DNA from: Diploptera punctata
Lineage: Eukaryota > Arthropoda > Insecta > Blattodea > Blaberidae
Assembly (NCBI GenBank): GCA_030220185.1
Contig: JASPKZ010003424.1
Coordinates: forward strand, 1,240,001 to 1,304,000
Length of the DNA: 64,000 nucleotides
Reading direction: 5' to 3'
Below are positions 21,781-31,362 of the stretch, piece by piece; the first letter of the stretch is position 1; each line of letters opens with the position of its first letter. Both the position numbers and the translations under genes were made by a program. The notes beneath the pieces are model-generated. The model was given only the letters and a program-made list of their open reading frames with translations, was not told the DNA's origin and made no database searches.

Positions 21781-22270
21781 AAATAAATAATAGTTTAAAA
21801 AAACTAAAACATCACGCTTTATAAACTAAAAAAATATTAAAAAATTGATAACACTAAAACAACATACTTTATTAGAAAACCAAATTAAAAAATGAAAAAT
21901 AATTTTAATTTCCAACATGCTTGGGATAAAATTAAAGTGGTAAACAAAAAAAAATCATCTCAAGCACATCTAAAATAAAACTACAGTTATCTACAAAAAA
22001 AATAATTTTACCACCAAAAGCGTGGGGTGCTTTTTATGGTTTTTATGTTTTCTTCTTTACTTTTACCAATATCTGTTTATTATCAAATATATTAATTGAT
22101 ATAGAGCACCCCACACTTAACTCTAGTTTTATTCTAGATGTGTTGGAGATGATTTTTTTTGTTGACCACTTTAATTTTATCCCAAGTGTGTTGGAAATCA
22201 AAATTATTTTTCATTTTTTAGTTTGGTTTTCTAATAAAGCGTGTTGTTTTAGTTTTTTTAAACTATTATT
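21781..22270. repeat. Palindromic element of about 490 bp
   Basis: Left arm (21781 to about 22035) and right arm (about 22105-22270) are reverse complements: AATAATAGTTTAAAAAAACT against AGTTTTTTTAAACTATTATT, and TTCCAACATGCTTGGGATAA against TTATCCCAAGTGTGTTGGAA. The inner part is GTGGGGTGC against GCACCCCAC. The loop is about 70 bp. The unequal arms show an internal deletion in the right arm. No protein is encoded. Confidence 0.65.
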
Positions 22271-22281
22271 TATTATGTAAT

Positions 22282-22578
22282 ATTTAGTTTAACATGATCC
22301 AGTCCTGGACAAATTTATATTTTTAATTAAGCTATACCACTTAAAAATAATGAATATTCTCATTAAAAATACTTTGAATAGAATTGTCTGATGGCATTGT
22401 TAATAGCTCTAGTTATCTATCTTCAGACATAAGAGAATTGTATAAGTAGAGAGAAATGTTAGCATTTATACTGTGTCTCAAATGGTTTAATGGGCCTCAT
22501 CCCAGCATACAGAGTTGGACAATAATCTTTCTAGTAAAAAATATAAATTTGTCCAGGACTGGAACATGTTAACTAAAT
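22282..22578. mobile_element. 297-bp element with about 42-bp terminal inverted repeats
   Basis: Left end ATTTAGTTTAACATGATCCA, GTCCTGGACAAATTTATATT is answered by the complement at 22535-22578 with one gap and few mismatches. The interior (22318-22515) matches the SINE-F body of 20012-20250 in opposite orientation, so a SINE fragment sits between the inverted ends. No transposase. Could be a miniature inverted-repeat element or a snapback insertion. Confidence 0.6.
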
Positions 22579-23291
22579 ATTTCATCAATAACTTATAATA
22601 TTTTCTCCTGTCTTAAGCCTAGATATCATGTTTTGCATCCATATAATTGAAAGAATCACCATTTTATACATTTTAGTGTAACTTTTTGAGATAAGTTAGA
22701 ATGACAAGAGTCTTTGTAAATCATAATACCATATTTACTCACATATTTTATTACATTTTTTACCATATTTTTATGATCTAAAAAGTGGATGTGTGATTTA
22801 TGCAAGAAAAGTTTCATGGATTGGAAATGTCTTACAGAAAAAAACAATGTGAACTGATCGAGATAAGTTCATTTTCCTTTTGAAGGGGTATTAATTTTGT
22901 TGTTGATCAGTGATACAAGACAACTAAGAGGCAGTCATTTGCTTTTGCCCCATCCCCGATTCTCAATTGTATCCCTCGCACATATGTATCTAAGGCCAGA
23001 CCTTCAGTCGTAGAACATTCTAAAATTCCTTATCTATTGTGCCAGCCTTTTGAAAACTATCGTATTTGGGAGAAAAGGATTGTACTGTGAGAATTCTGAT
23101 TATTAAAAGCACAAAATATAATTGACAACCTTCACATGGATGTCAGGTTACCACTTTCGTAGGTAAAACTGGAAAAAAAAAAAAAAAAAAAAGTTAGCAT
23201 GTTTGTCATGCATCTATTAAATATACAAAAAAATTAATTTAATGCAAAAAAAAACCCTGGTGTGTAAATTATGTGATGGCATGAATTATTA
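22579..23291. other. aPKC intron, nothing recognised
   Basis: AT-rich. A 20-base poly-A lies at about 23172-23192. No gene seen. Confidence 0.4.
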
Positions 23292-23745
23292 GGACTATTT
23301 AACTCATGCCCCAAATGGGAGTCAATGACCAATCACATTTCAATGATTTCTATTTTACAACCAATCAGAGTCGTGTTTCACCAAATATTTATCAGTGTTA
23401 TAATTACCATATTAAAGAAAGCTCCTCCTTACAATATTGCGTTCCTTTGGCAATAAATAGTATGATCTGGTTGCAGTGATAAACAAAAGAAGCAGTAGAA
23501 GCGTACCTATCGTTTCTCATTTGTTTTCAAACATCGCCGTTTACATTAAATATATAAATATTTTAAAATAACTATAGTTAAATAATGATTTGTGAGTAAA
23601 CAGCTTAATTTTATTCGTTAAATAGTCCTAACAAATGCCACTCTTGATTTCCAAATTCTCTAGATAAATTCACTCCTCGCTTCGTGAGTCGTGAATTTAT
23701 CGATAATTTGGAAATCACTCGTGGCATTACTTATGATAAATACGG
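23292..23745. repeat. Interspersed repeat with terminal inverted GACTATTTAAC, copy 2
   Basis: Second copy of the block at 6656-7290. GGACTATTTAACTCATGCCC starts it and CGTTAAATAGTCC closes the first inverted pair at 23631. The second hairpin (ATGCCACTC..GATTTCCAAAT against ATTTGGAAATC..GTGGCAT) follows to 23727. It lacks the roughly 240-bp middle of copy 1 and has a longer loop in the second hairpin. Confidence 0.5.
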
Positions 23746-24523
23746 GTATCAGATGTGATTACTGGCGACAATAATTATTTTGAAAGCTGGGATGCAGTGG
23801 GATTTGAATTTTTCCAGATTAAAGCTGTGTTTGGTGATCAATCAGTTTATAGCCGTACAAACCTAACCGATCAGAGGTCAAGCAGTGTTAATGCCTGTAT
23901 GTGGAGTAGAACTCACAACTTGTGTGCTTCTGATTTGAGTACTTAGGTTGATGTGAAATGCTTGTGTACAGGGAGCTCAATCCTCTCCAAATTATATTGA
24001 TTTCACTATTTTCTCCCGGCCATCCCCAAACTGTGCACTAGACAAGAAGAGGAGAATATGGAACATTTAAAATTGTCTCAAGCATCAAATATACATTCAG
24101 AAATTCCTACAGATATTGCTAAGTTAGAAGGATACTGATTTTATTGTCAAATCCTGAGAATTAGACACACACACTCATATTAATTTCTTCTATCTATCTA
24201 TCTTCTTAGTGTATCCAGCTATTTGCTGATAACACAAAGTTTCACTACATTGTGAAAAATAGTGGGGCTGCATTGGATGTTTTTACATTTTTATGTGCTT
24301 AAGTTATTAAACTTAAGCCACCTCATCTTGTTTGGATGAGTACCTACAAGGGATCGTGCAAAGTATGAATAGAAAGTTTAGATAGATGAGGATTTCTTCT
24401 ATAGAATAGTGGATTTGAGAATAGAGTATTTAGGAAAATTTTTGGACAAAGGAGACAAATAGGTGAATGGAGAAAACTATTAGAGTAAGCTCCATGAGTT
24501 TAATTGGAAACCAGAAATAAAAT
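23746..24523. other. aPKC intron, nothing recognised
   Basis: A short open frame at 23755-23946 has no features I recognise and no supporting context. Rest AT-rich. Confidence 0.4.
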
Positions 24524-24535
24524 AATATAATACCA

Positions 24536-25037
24536 TTATATTTGAAGAGAAAAATTTTCGCCTAGACCGAGACTTTGTGTCTAGATCACAACTCGCCTCA
24601 GTAGCTCAGTTGGTAGAGCATTTGGCCCGGAAAGCCAAAGGTCCCGTGTTCGAGTCTCGGTCTAGGTGAAAATTTTTCTCTTCAAATATAATTTATCCTT
24701 CAGTGAGAAGTGTTAAATTAATAATAAAAACATCAATAGAAGCCCTACTGGCTTTATAAAGTAGTGTTAAATTCCAAATTAATGTCTTCTTAACTAAGAG
24801 GCCGCCATATTCAAAGATAAAAGCAATGGTTTCAAAGCATTTGGCACGAGGGAATTACAACATATAAAGAGAAAAATTTTGCGTCTAGATCGCAACTCGC
24901 CTCGTAGCTCAGTTGGTAGAGCATTTTGCCCGAAAAGCCAAAAGTCCCGAGTTCGAGTCTCGGTCTAGGTGAAAATTTTTCTCTTCAAATATAATTTATC
25001 CTCCAGTGAGAAGTGTTAAATTAATAATAAAAACATC
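24536..25037 (+). mobile_element. SINE-D composite: inverted 5' end plus two tRNA-like units, 12-bp target duplication
   Basis: 502 bp flanked by AATATAATACCA at 24524-24535 and 25038-25049. It opens with TTTGAAGAGAAAAATTTTCG, CCTAGACCGAGACT, the reverse complement of its own post-tRNA sequence. Two tRNA-like units follow at about 24591-24667 and 24894-24969 (GTAGCTCAGTTGGTAGAGCA, then TTCGAGTCTCGGTCTAGG). They fold as a cloverleaf with GCTC/GAGC D-arm, TTGGC/GCCAA anticodon arm and a T-arm. The unit period is about 303 bp. The 3' end is CCTTCAGTGAGAAGTGTTAA, TTAATAATAAAAACATC. One insertion event therefore delivered a dimer with a fold-back 5' end. Confidence 0.8.
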
Positions 25038-25049
25038 AATATAATACCA

Positions 25050-25425
25050 GTCCACTGCTATGGCCTCAAGATAGCATGCTGCCTTGTCATGCAGTGGGCC
25101 CATGTTTGATCCCCAGTTAGGACAAATTTCCTGGGTAAGGTTTTTTTTGGGATTTTACCTCACCTATAAGACAAATGTCAGATACTTTAAGGACCAAACG
25201 GTCTCCAAACATCATCTAGTCGTGAATATCATATTCACCTCATTAGATTAAGTTTAGGATTAAGGCCTCTCCTGACGCATCATACCATCATCGTCACCCA
25301 TCTTATCATTGGGGCAGCGTAACTCTGCCTTCTAGGTGCCCAAACCTCAAAAGTGGGTTACAATATGCCAATGCCAGTAGAGAATACCAGAAACGTTGAA
25401 ATGACATACTGGTGACATTGAATAA
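25050..25425 (+). mobile_element. Chimeric SINE: SINE-A head and body joined to SINE-E 3' half
   Basis: 25055-25215 follows SINE-A (ATGGCCTCAAGATAGCATGC, GTTTGATCCCCAGTTAG, TATAAGACAAATGTCAGA, CGGTCTCCAAAC). From about 25240 it follows the 3' half of SINE-E (TTAGATTAAGTTTAGGATTA, AAGTGGGTTACAATATGCC, ACCAGAAACGTTGAAATGAC). The switch suggests template switching or a distinct family sharing both modules. Confidence 0.65.
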
Positions 25426-25674
25426 AAAAAACAAAAAAATAATGGGGAACTAGATATAAAAGAATAGTTAGTGCTGACACACTCAGAAAACTTCTTGTCA
25501 TGCAACTTTTTTGCCTTTGTTGCTCTCTGGTTGCTTTCATTTTTGAGACGCATACATGATGAGCAAACTCACAGCAGGCACGTAGAGCTTACTTTATTAT
25601 TAAAGATTATAAATTACGACTTTTTAGATTGTTTCTAGCTTCACTTTGAATTTATTTATTTTTTGCTATGTTCG
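25426..25674. other. aPKC intron, nothing recognised
   Basis: No coding or repeat signature named. Confidence 0.35.
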
Positions 25675-25848
25675 TACATCTTCTTCTACTACTTCTTAAA
25701 ATTAGGCCTTTTGACCCATTTTCACACCATGTGGGATTTAATGAATCTTCCCATCTAGTAATTGGGTGTCCAACACTTCTATGTCTTATTGGTTTATACT
25801 TTAATAACAGCTAAGGTATTCTATCTGTAGGCATTCTTTTAACATATT
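25675..25848 (-). mobile_element. RTE-like non-LTR 3' tail fragment
   Basis: The minus strand encodes, with one frame change, RMPTDRIP, LLLKYKPIRHRSVGHPITRW and EDSLNPTWCENGSKGLIL. It ends in a CTT/GAA-type simple repeat (CTTCTTCTACTACTTCTT on the + strand). This is the same tail architecture as the other RTE-like fragments. Confidence 0.55.
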
Positions 25849-25881
25849 AAATTAATGTTGGGAAGTAAACATTATGAGGTA

Positions 25882-27202
25882 CAGGGTGCGGCAGCATAAC
25901 TTCCTTTTTTTAAAACTTAATAAAATGCATTGTATGAATCAGAAAATTTTTATTCGTTTTTTATAATATAGGCACATACATAAAGTTTTGTTTTACTCAG
26001 TTTTGAAGATCAAATCAGGTAGGTGACGTCCCCCATTCTCCATACACTGAGTAAACCGATTTCTGGCGTTTGTCATGACTCCTGCCAGCATAGCAGGCGT
26101 TATGTTGGCAATTTCTTCCTGGATGTTGGTCTTCAAATCTTGTAGGGTCCTTGGACGGTTCACATAAACACGGGATTTCAAATAACCCCATAGAAAAAAA
26201 TCACAAGGGGTCAAATCGGGAGAGCGGGCCGGCCACTTCAAATCGCCCCTAATTGAGATAAGGCGCTCTGGGAAGTGTTCCCTCAAAACAGTCATCGATG
26301 CTCTTGAAGTGTGTGCCGTTGCACCGTCTTGTTGGAACCAAGTGTCCCCTAAGTCCAACTCATCTAGCCGTGGGAAAAAAAATTCCTGTAACATGTTTAC
26401 ATACCGGTCCGAATTCACTGTCACTGTGACTTCATTTTCCTCAAAGAACCAGGGACCAATAATTCCACTTGAGGAAATTGCACACCACACTGTGACTTTA
26501 GGTGAATGCAAAGGCCTTTGATGCAATTGTCGAGGATTGGTGTCAGCCCAGTAGCGCATGTTTTGTTTGTTGACGGATCCACACAAATGAAAATGGGCTT
26601 CATCACTAAAAAAAACAATAGCGTCCTCAGGAACGACTTCCAGAAGAACCTCACACGCGTTCCTCCGAGAATTGAAGTCACGTTCAGAAAGTTCCTGCAC
26701 AATTGCCATCTTGTATGGATGGAAATGAAGATCATCATGAAGTATTCTCCTTACAGAACGATCGGAAAGTCCAAGGGCAGACGCATGTTTGCGCGCAGAA
26801 CGCCGTGGTGATCGCAACATTGAAGCTCTCACTACCTCAATGTTCTCAGGTGATCTAATCGGCCGAGGGACTCCAGTTCTTCGTCTTGTCGCACTTGCAG
26901 TTTGTCTGAACGTAGTGACCCACGTAACAATTGATTTCCGGTCCGGGACAGGGGCCAACGGGGCTAAATTAAAGCGATTCCGAAAGGCGCGCCGGGTTGC
27001 GATCACAGAACATCCGCTTGAAAAGTAGGCCTCAATGGCAAACGCACGCTCCTCACTGTTCCAACGCATGATGGCGACTGAACTGTGTCAGGACAAAACT
27101 TTATAGTCCCCCCTCTCGAACGAGACCACTAGCGCTCCGCTACGACATCAACCGACTAAATGGCGCACATTTTAAAAAAGGAAGTTATGCTGCCGCACCC
27201 GG
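25882..27202 (-). mobile_element. Complete rosa/mariner-like (DD41D) DNA transposon, 1321 bp, TA target
   Basis: The terminal inverted repeats begin CAGGGTGCGGCAGCATAACT on the left and CCGGGTGCGGCAGCATAACT on the right (read inward), with TTCC and a T-rich run after. A TA duplication flanks it at 25880-25881 and 27203-27204. The paralogous empty site at 62190 reads GAGGTATAATCATT, exactly what removal of the element plus one TA predicts. It contains one uninterrupted transposase gene (25993-27069). Near-identical ends and an open frame suggest recent insertion into an older PLE copy. Confidence 0.93.
25993..27069 (-). CDS. Tc1/mariner-superfamily transposase, DD41D type, 358 aa, intact
   Basis: Catalyses cut-and-paste transposition at TA. 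An N-terminal helix-turn-helix region (residues about 1-115: RWNSEERAFAIEAYFSSGCS, then RSARKHASALGLSDRSVRRI) should bind the inverted repeats. The DDE domain follows: first Asp in VFFSDEAHFHLCGSVNKQN (about 155), second in WFQQDGATAHTSR (about 247), third in SPDLTPCDFFLWGYLKSR (about 289). Counting from QQD to PCD gives 41 intervening residues, not the 34 of classic mariner. That spacing is known from the rosa group of insect mariners. The ATG at 27069 begins MRWNSEERAFAIEAYF and suits the family. No stop or frameshift is visible, so the protein may be functional. Confidence 0.92.
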   Translation of the reverse strand: MRWNSEERAFAIEAYFSSGCSVIATRRAFRNRFNLAPLAPVPDRKSIVTWVTTFRQTASATRRRTGVPRPIRSPENIEVVRASMLRSPRRSARKHASALGLSDRSVRRILHDDLHFHPYKMAIVQELSERDFNSRRNACEVLLEVVPEDAIVFFSDEAHFHLCGSVNKQNMRYWADTNPRQLHQRPLHSPKVTVWCAISSSGIIGPWFFEENEVTVTVNSDRYVNMLQEFFFPRLDELDLGDTWFQQDGATAHTSRASMTVLREHFPERLISIRGDLKWPARSPDLTPCDFFLWGYLKSRVYVNRPRTLQDLKTNIQEEIANITPAMLAGVMTNARNRFTQCMENGGRHLPDLIFKTE

Positions 27203-27400
27203 TATAATCATTAAAATTCATTGGAGAACATTTTGTTTAAACAACTCACCTCATAGGATTTTTCAATTTCACAATTTTTAATATTTCTGAAATGTTCTTT
27301 TGCCTGAATTTCTAAATTCCTTTTTGTGAAGATTGCAATAAAGTTTATATAGGAAATTATTCAACACAGAAAAAATCTAGAAATTGTTTTGATTCTTTTC

Positions 27401-27611
27401 TATTGCAACATTTACCGACATACTCTGTTTCTACTCTACATCAAAGTTTTCAGCTGCAGAGACATGTTGAGCCTGGGAGAGAGAACAGAGAGATGTAGAA
27501 TCTGAGACGATAACTAAAAATGTTTTCCTTGTGCATGTGTAGTACTAAACTATGGGAGGAGAGACAGGATTGAGACAATTTCGTCAACCTTCTCTCAGTG
27601 GCCAGAACAAC
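27401..27611. other. aPKC intron, nothing recognised
   Basis: No coding or repeat signature named. Confidence 0.35.
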
Positions 27612-28375
27612 TGAAAAGTTGATGTTTTTATTATTGATTTAACACTTCTCACTGAAGGATAAATTATGTTTGAAGAGAATAATTTTCGCCTAGACCGAGT
27701 CTCAAGCTCGGGACCTTTGGCTTGCCAGGCCAAATGCTCTACCAACTGAGCTACCGAGGCGAGTTGCGATCTAGACACAAATTTTCTCTTATATAAATTG
27801 TAATTCCGTCGCGCCAAATGCTTTGAAACCTTTGCTTCTTTCTTTACAAATGGCGGCTTCTTAGTTAAGACATTTATTGGAAATTTAACATTACTTGATA
27901 AAGCCAGTAGGGCTTCTATTGATGTTTTTATTATTGATTTAACACTTCTCACTGAAAGATAAATTATATTTGAAGAGAAAAATTTTTGCCTAGACCGAGA
28001 CTAGAACCCGGGACCTTGGGTTTGCTGGCACGAGTCTGTCTAGGCAAAAATTATTCTCTTCAAATATAATTTATCCTTCAGTGAGAAGTGTTAAATCAAT
28101 AATAAAAATATCAATAGAAGCCCCCACTGGCTTTATAAAGTAATGTTAAATTTCCAATAAGTGTATTCTTAACTAAGAAGCCGCCATTTGCAAAGATAGA
28201 AGCATAGGTTTCAAAGCATTTGGCACGAGAGAATTACAATGTATATAACAGAAAAATTTGCATCTAGATCGCAACTCGCTTCGGTAGCTCAGTTGGTGGA
28301 GCATTTGGCCCGGCAAGCCAAAAGTCCCGGGTTCGAGTCTCGGTCTAGGCGAACATTTTTCTCTTCAAATATAAC
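27612..28375. mobile_element. SINE-D head-to-head composite (three tRNA-like heads, one damaged, inverted arrangement)
   Basis: 27625-28020 is SINE-D in minus orientation. One tRNA-like unit lies at about 27690-27765, ending GAGCTACCGAGGCGAG. A second damaged one lies at about 27990-28030. 28035-28370 is SINE-D in plus orientation, with a tRNA-like unit at about 28275-28352 (CGGTAGCTCAGTTGGTGGAG, GGGTTCGAGTCTCGG). The junction at 28020-28040 has lost most of one tRNA-like unit. As at 24536-25037, tandem units carry a fold-back, but on a larger scale. No clear target duplication. Confidence 0.7.
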
Positions 28376-28633
28376 TGAAAAGTTGTATATCTGTCACGTC
28401 GCTCCATGCACACTTACATATGATTGTTAGACTTTGTGGGAAAGACAAAAGTTGTGCTGCCCTTAAGTCTCATGGATAAGATAATAGCACAATGGGGAAT
28501 GAAAAAGGGGTTTGGGAAGTTTTGTAGGAAAACCAATGGATGGCCAAGAATGAGAATTACAAAAGATGAAGATTATTTCCAAAGTCTTGGCTTAAGGAAA
28601 AAAGAGAAACAGATAACCTTAAGAATATCAGAA
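28376..28633. other. aPKC intron; possible decayed RTE-like tail
   Basis: 28424-28654 contains an open frame with KKGFGKFCRKTNGWPRMRIT, basic and not clearly homologous. I see nothing firm here. Confidence 0.25.
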
Positions 28634-28644
28634 AGTTTCTTAAT

Positions 28645-28978
28645 CCATCCATAGTAATTCTGCCTGAAGGCAAGTCCTTCACTGCAATCATTTTCATGCT
28701 ATGCTTGCAGCTTTACTAGGGAATTGTGTAGGTGTGGTAGCTTCCCGTTGCTTTCCACACCGGTGAATGATGATGATGATAATGATAAGGATAAGGATGA
28801 TGATGGCCATATGATTTCAGGGACCATTTGGGCCTTAAAGTTTTCCAGATATTTGTCTTACAGGTGAGGAAAAACCCCGATAAAAACCTCACCCAGAAAA
28901 ACTGCCTTGACCCGTGGATCGAACCCGGGCCCACTGCGTGACAAGGCATCATGCTACCTCGAGACCTCAGCGGTAGAC
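28645..28978 (-). mobile_element. SINE-A, complete with 11-bp target duplication
   Basis: 334 bp flanked by AGTTTCTTAAT at 28634-28644 and 28979-28989. The reverse complement starts with the tRNA-like head (GAGGTCTCGAGGTAGCATGA, GGGTTCGATCCACGGGTC) and ends in the GGATGGATTA tail. Sequence is close to 12004-12353. Confidence 0.88.
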
Positions 28979-29177
28979 AGTTTCTTAATAATGACTTTAA
29001 TTTAAATCACTCAAAAGTTGTTTTTAGGTAATTGATATTGGTAAAGGCAATAACATAAAAATCATAGAACATTATTTAAGTATTTATTGCAAAATTCTCT
29101 GTGATTCATTTAAAAGATATTTCATTCAAAATGTCTGTCTGGTAAATATAGTTATTATTGTACAGTACTCTTAGTAT

Positions 29178-29470
29178 AAGTAAAGTGATCCCATTACAGG
29201 CCTCAGGAGGCTCTTGGGGTAGTAGGAGGTTAAGGCTCCCTGTTTTTTCTAGACAATCGGCACTTGATGTCAGCCCTGCGTGACGGCCGCCTTTATCCCC
29301 AGAACAAGCGTCTGGTACTCACTTCCGTTAGAGGCTGAATCGACCCCAGGGCCATAGTGCCGCCAGAAAAGTTTGGGTCAGTTTAAAAATTCTGACCCCA
29401 CCTGGAATTGAACCCACGACCTTCTTGCTTGTAGCACAGTACCTTAACCACTACGCTACGGTGTGCCCCC
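29178..29470 (-). mobile_element. SINE-B, complete with 13-bp target duplication
   Basis: 293 bp flanked by GTACTCTTAGTAT at 29165-29177 and 29471-29483. The reverse complement begins GGGGGCACACCGTAGCGTAG, continues TGGTTAAGGTACTGTGCTAC and ends with the GATCACTTTACTT end of the family. Confidence 0.9.
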
Positions 29471-29587
29471 GTACTCTTAGTATTCTCTGTAAAATAAAGT
29501 CTTTTAAATTCAAAATTTATATTGTACATGATAGTGAAACATCAAGAATACTAAACATTATTAATCAGAAAATTAACACTTCACCTC

Positions 29588-29960
29588 ATTTATTTAACTT
29601 TCACAGGGAGAAAACACTATGAGGTTTAATTTAAGAATTAAATTAATGTTTTTATTACCTCACCTCATATCCTTTTTCTTCTAGACTGCAGTTTCGGAGC
29701 TTATCTCCATCATCAGTAGCCTCTGGTCACCGGTGTTATGTCATTTCTTGGAGGTTTTCTTCTTCCTTCTATCGGTGGACTGATGAACCTCTGGATCAGA
29801 TCAAAATTTGCGGGAGTTTTGAAATTCATGAGTTTATCTTTCTTGTTTTTTTGGATGTGGATTTTTTCCCAGACCGTGAGTTCTTTCTGTCTATCTGTGT
29901 GTTTGATTAGGCTAGCTTTTTTATCAATTAAATGTTTTTCCTTCCCATCCAAGCATAAAT
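29588..29960 (-). mobile_element. Penelope-like element, 3' part with hammerhead motif (left arm of an inverted pair)
   Basis: The minus strand encodes the C-terminal end of a Penelope-type GIY-YIG protein from 29952: KEKHLIDKKASLIKHTDRQK, ELTVWEKIHIQKNKKDKLMN, FDLIQRFISPPIEGRRKPPR. The hammerhead-like motif follows at 29684-29716, then TATGAGGTGAGG, and the end AACCTCATAGTGTTTTCTCC. It is nearly identical to the plus-oriented copy at 30126-31265, making an inverted pair separated by about 165 bp. Truncated in the nuclease domain. Confidence 0.82.
29684..29716 (-). ncRNA. Hammerhead-ribozyme-like motif of PLE
   Basis: On the minus strand: CTGATGA, one T, stem II GGAG/CTCC around a 5-base loop, GAAAC, loop TGCA, GTC. 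The CTA before and TAG after pair as the start of stem I. All core positions of a hammerhead are present except for one extra base before stem II, which recurs in every copy here. The very short stem III (AC/GT) is the minimal form described for Penelope-like elements, thought to work as dimers. Activity is not shown by sequence. Confidence 0.65.
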
Positions 29961-30049
29961 CCTTCCTTTACCTTACTTTCTTGGTCCCACGTTCAAATGC
30001 AATGAATCATCATTCACAAATACACAATGAATGGCTTCTACGTTAAGAA

Positions 30050-30125
30050 GACATGAAGGGACTCCACATAACTAAAGCATCAGCACGGAAAGCTGAAGGT
30101 TCTGGGTTCAATTCCCGGTTCAGGC
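30050..30125 (+). mobile_element. tRNA-like SINE-D remnant
   Basis: GCACGGAAAGCTGAAGGTTC, GGGTTCAATTCCCGGTTCAG, then AAAAATTTTTCTCTT is the second half of a SINE-D tRNA-like unit and its downstream sequence. It is cut off by the 5'-truncated PLE copy that begins at about 30126. Confidence 0.55.
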
Positions 30126-31265
30126 ACAAAAATTTTTCTCTTTACCATTTGATTACAAATAGAAGATGCCTTAAGACTCCTGAACATTCAGAGCAAAACT
30201 GTAAACTTTACTATGGAAAACTGAAACTGAGAGACAAATTTCATTTTTGGATCTAAACCTAAGAAGAAACGAAAAAAAAAAAAAAAGATAGAATTTTGAA
30301 TATACAGAAAGAACACACATAAGGATAACTGCATTAAGGCATCAGGATTCAACCATTTCACTCACAAAGAAGCTGTATTCAATAGTCTAACACACAGATT
30401 GGTGAATGTAGCCCTGAACAAAGAAAAATATGAAGACAAAAAAAAAGAATACATAATTAAAGTAGCAATAGAAAATGGTTATGAAGAAAACATGGTACTC
30501 AAGAAAATAAACAAGTTTAAAAGGCAAACATTAATCAATGAAAGCAGACTTAAAAAACAAACAGAAGAGAACATAAGATTCAAAAAATTCACTTACCATC
30601 CTTTAAAACACTACAAGTTTCAAAAATATTTCGAAAAGTTTAACATTCGATTGGCTCTGAAGAGTGAATACAGCCTAAACAAGATAATTAAAATCAACAA
30701 AAATGAAAAAAATTGAAGAAGAATACAAATCAGGAATATATCAGATCAAATGTAAGGATTGTGACAAAATCTATATAGGAAAAACAAAACGAAATTTAAA
30801 AACTAGATTGAAAGAACATCTTAGAAATGTAAAAAAGGGTGAAGTAGACAAGTCAGCTGTAGCAGCCCATGCTTGGTCTGAAAAACATTTAATTGATACA
30901 ACAGCTAGCCTAATCAAACACACAGATAGACAGAAAGAACTCATGGTCTGGGAAAAAATCCACATCCAAAAAAACAAGAAAGATAAACTCATGAATTTCG
31001 AAACTCCCGCAAATTTTGACCAGATCCAGAGGTTCATCAGTCCACCGATAGAAGGAAGAAGAAAACTGCCAAGAAACGACATAACACCGGTCGACCAGAG
31101 GTTACTGATGATGATGGAGATAAGCTCCGAAACTGCAGTCTAGAAGAAAAAGGATATGAGGTGAGGTAATAAAAACATTAATTTAATTCTTACTTCACCT
31201 CATAATCAATTTTCCAATACATAATTTATTAAAATACCTCTTAATGTTACTTCCTAAAAAATATT
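30126..31265 (+). mobile_element. Penelope-like element, 5'-truncated: RT C-terminus, GIY-YIG nuclease and 3' end
   Basis: The longest PLE in the window. 30126-30300 holds decayed RT thumb-side sequence. 30399-30716 encodes RLVNVALNKEKYEDKKKEYI and KFKRQTLINESRL. 30703-31143 encodes the GIY-YIG domain: SGIYQIKCKDCDKIYIGKTK, RNLKTRLKEHLRNVKKGEVD, AHAWSEKHLIDTTAS. A frameshift separates the last two parts near 30705. The C-terminus overlaps the hammerhead motif. After the stop come TATGAGGTGAGG, a long spacer and the end TACCTCTTAATGTTACTTCC. 5' truncation is the usual outcome of target-primed reverse transcription. Confidence 0.85.
31105..31140 (+). ncRNA. Hammerhead-ribozyme-like motif of PLE (3-base expansion)
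   Basis: Same motif as 29684-29716 but with CTGATGATGATGG, i.e. one extra TGA between the first box and stem II (GGAG/CTCC). GAAAC, TGCA, GTC follow. It overlaps the last codons of the GIY-YIG frame. The insertion would probably weaken folding. Confidence 0.5.
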
Positions 31266-31297
31266 AATCAATAATATTGTATAAACAAATTAGTATC

Positions 31298-31362
31298 AGC
31301 AGATAGTGAACATTCAATTATTCAGATAACTGACTGAACAATGTTCACTATCTGCTGATCCT
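31298..31362. repeat. 19-bp-arm hairpin
   Basis: TCAGCAGATAGTGAACATT and its exact complement AATGTTCACTATCTGCTGA flank a roughly 25-base loop. No coding content or other copy in the window. Confidence 0.7.

Larger units (their letters stand above)
25849..27400 (-). mobile_element. Penelope-like element (PLE) end with GIY-YIG remnant, split by the rosa/mariner-like transposon
   Basis: The PLE 3' end (AATGTTGGGAAGTAAACATT, ATGAGG on the + strand) is at 25849-25881. After the transposon it continues at 27203 with TATAATCATTAAAATTCATT and CAACTCACCTCATAGGATT. This matches 62161-62240, where the same sequence is uninterrupted. Beyond it, 27400-27245 on the minus strand encodes a piece of the GIY-YIG nuclease domain (TKRNLEIQAKEHFRNI, KNCEIEKS). 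The HHR region normally found between the domain and the end is missing, so this copy is internally deleted. Confidence 0.75.

Noticed and set aside
24591..24667. Possible functional tRNA gene
   Set aside because: It folds as a cloverleaf, but U33 is missing, the acceptor stem has a mismatch, and identical units occur as parts of a mobile element with target duplications. It is a SINE head, not a tRNA gene.
26309..26811. Plus-strand open frames over the transposase
   Set aside because: They are antisense shadows of the intact minus-strand transposase at 25993-27069.
27612..28375. CRISPR-like or tandem tRNA array
   Set aside because: The units are about 300 bp SINE-D copies in opposite orientations, without short regular spacers. 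The DNA is eukaryotic.
28424..28654. 76-codon basic frame
   Set aside because: No recognisable domain; lies between two SINE copies; could be a decayed RTE-like tail but the match is too weak.
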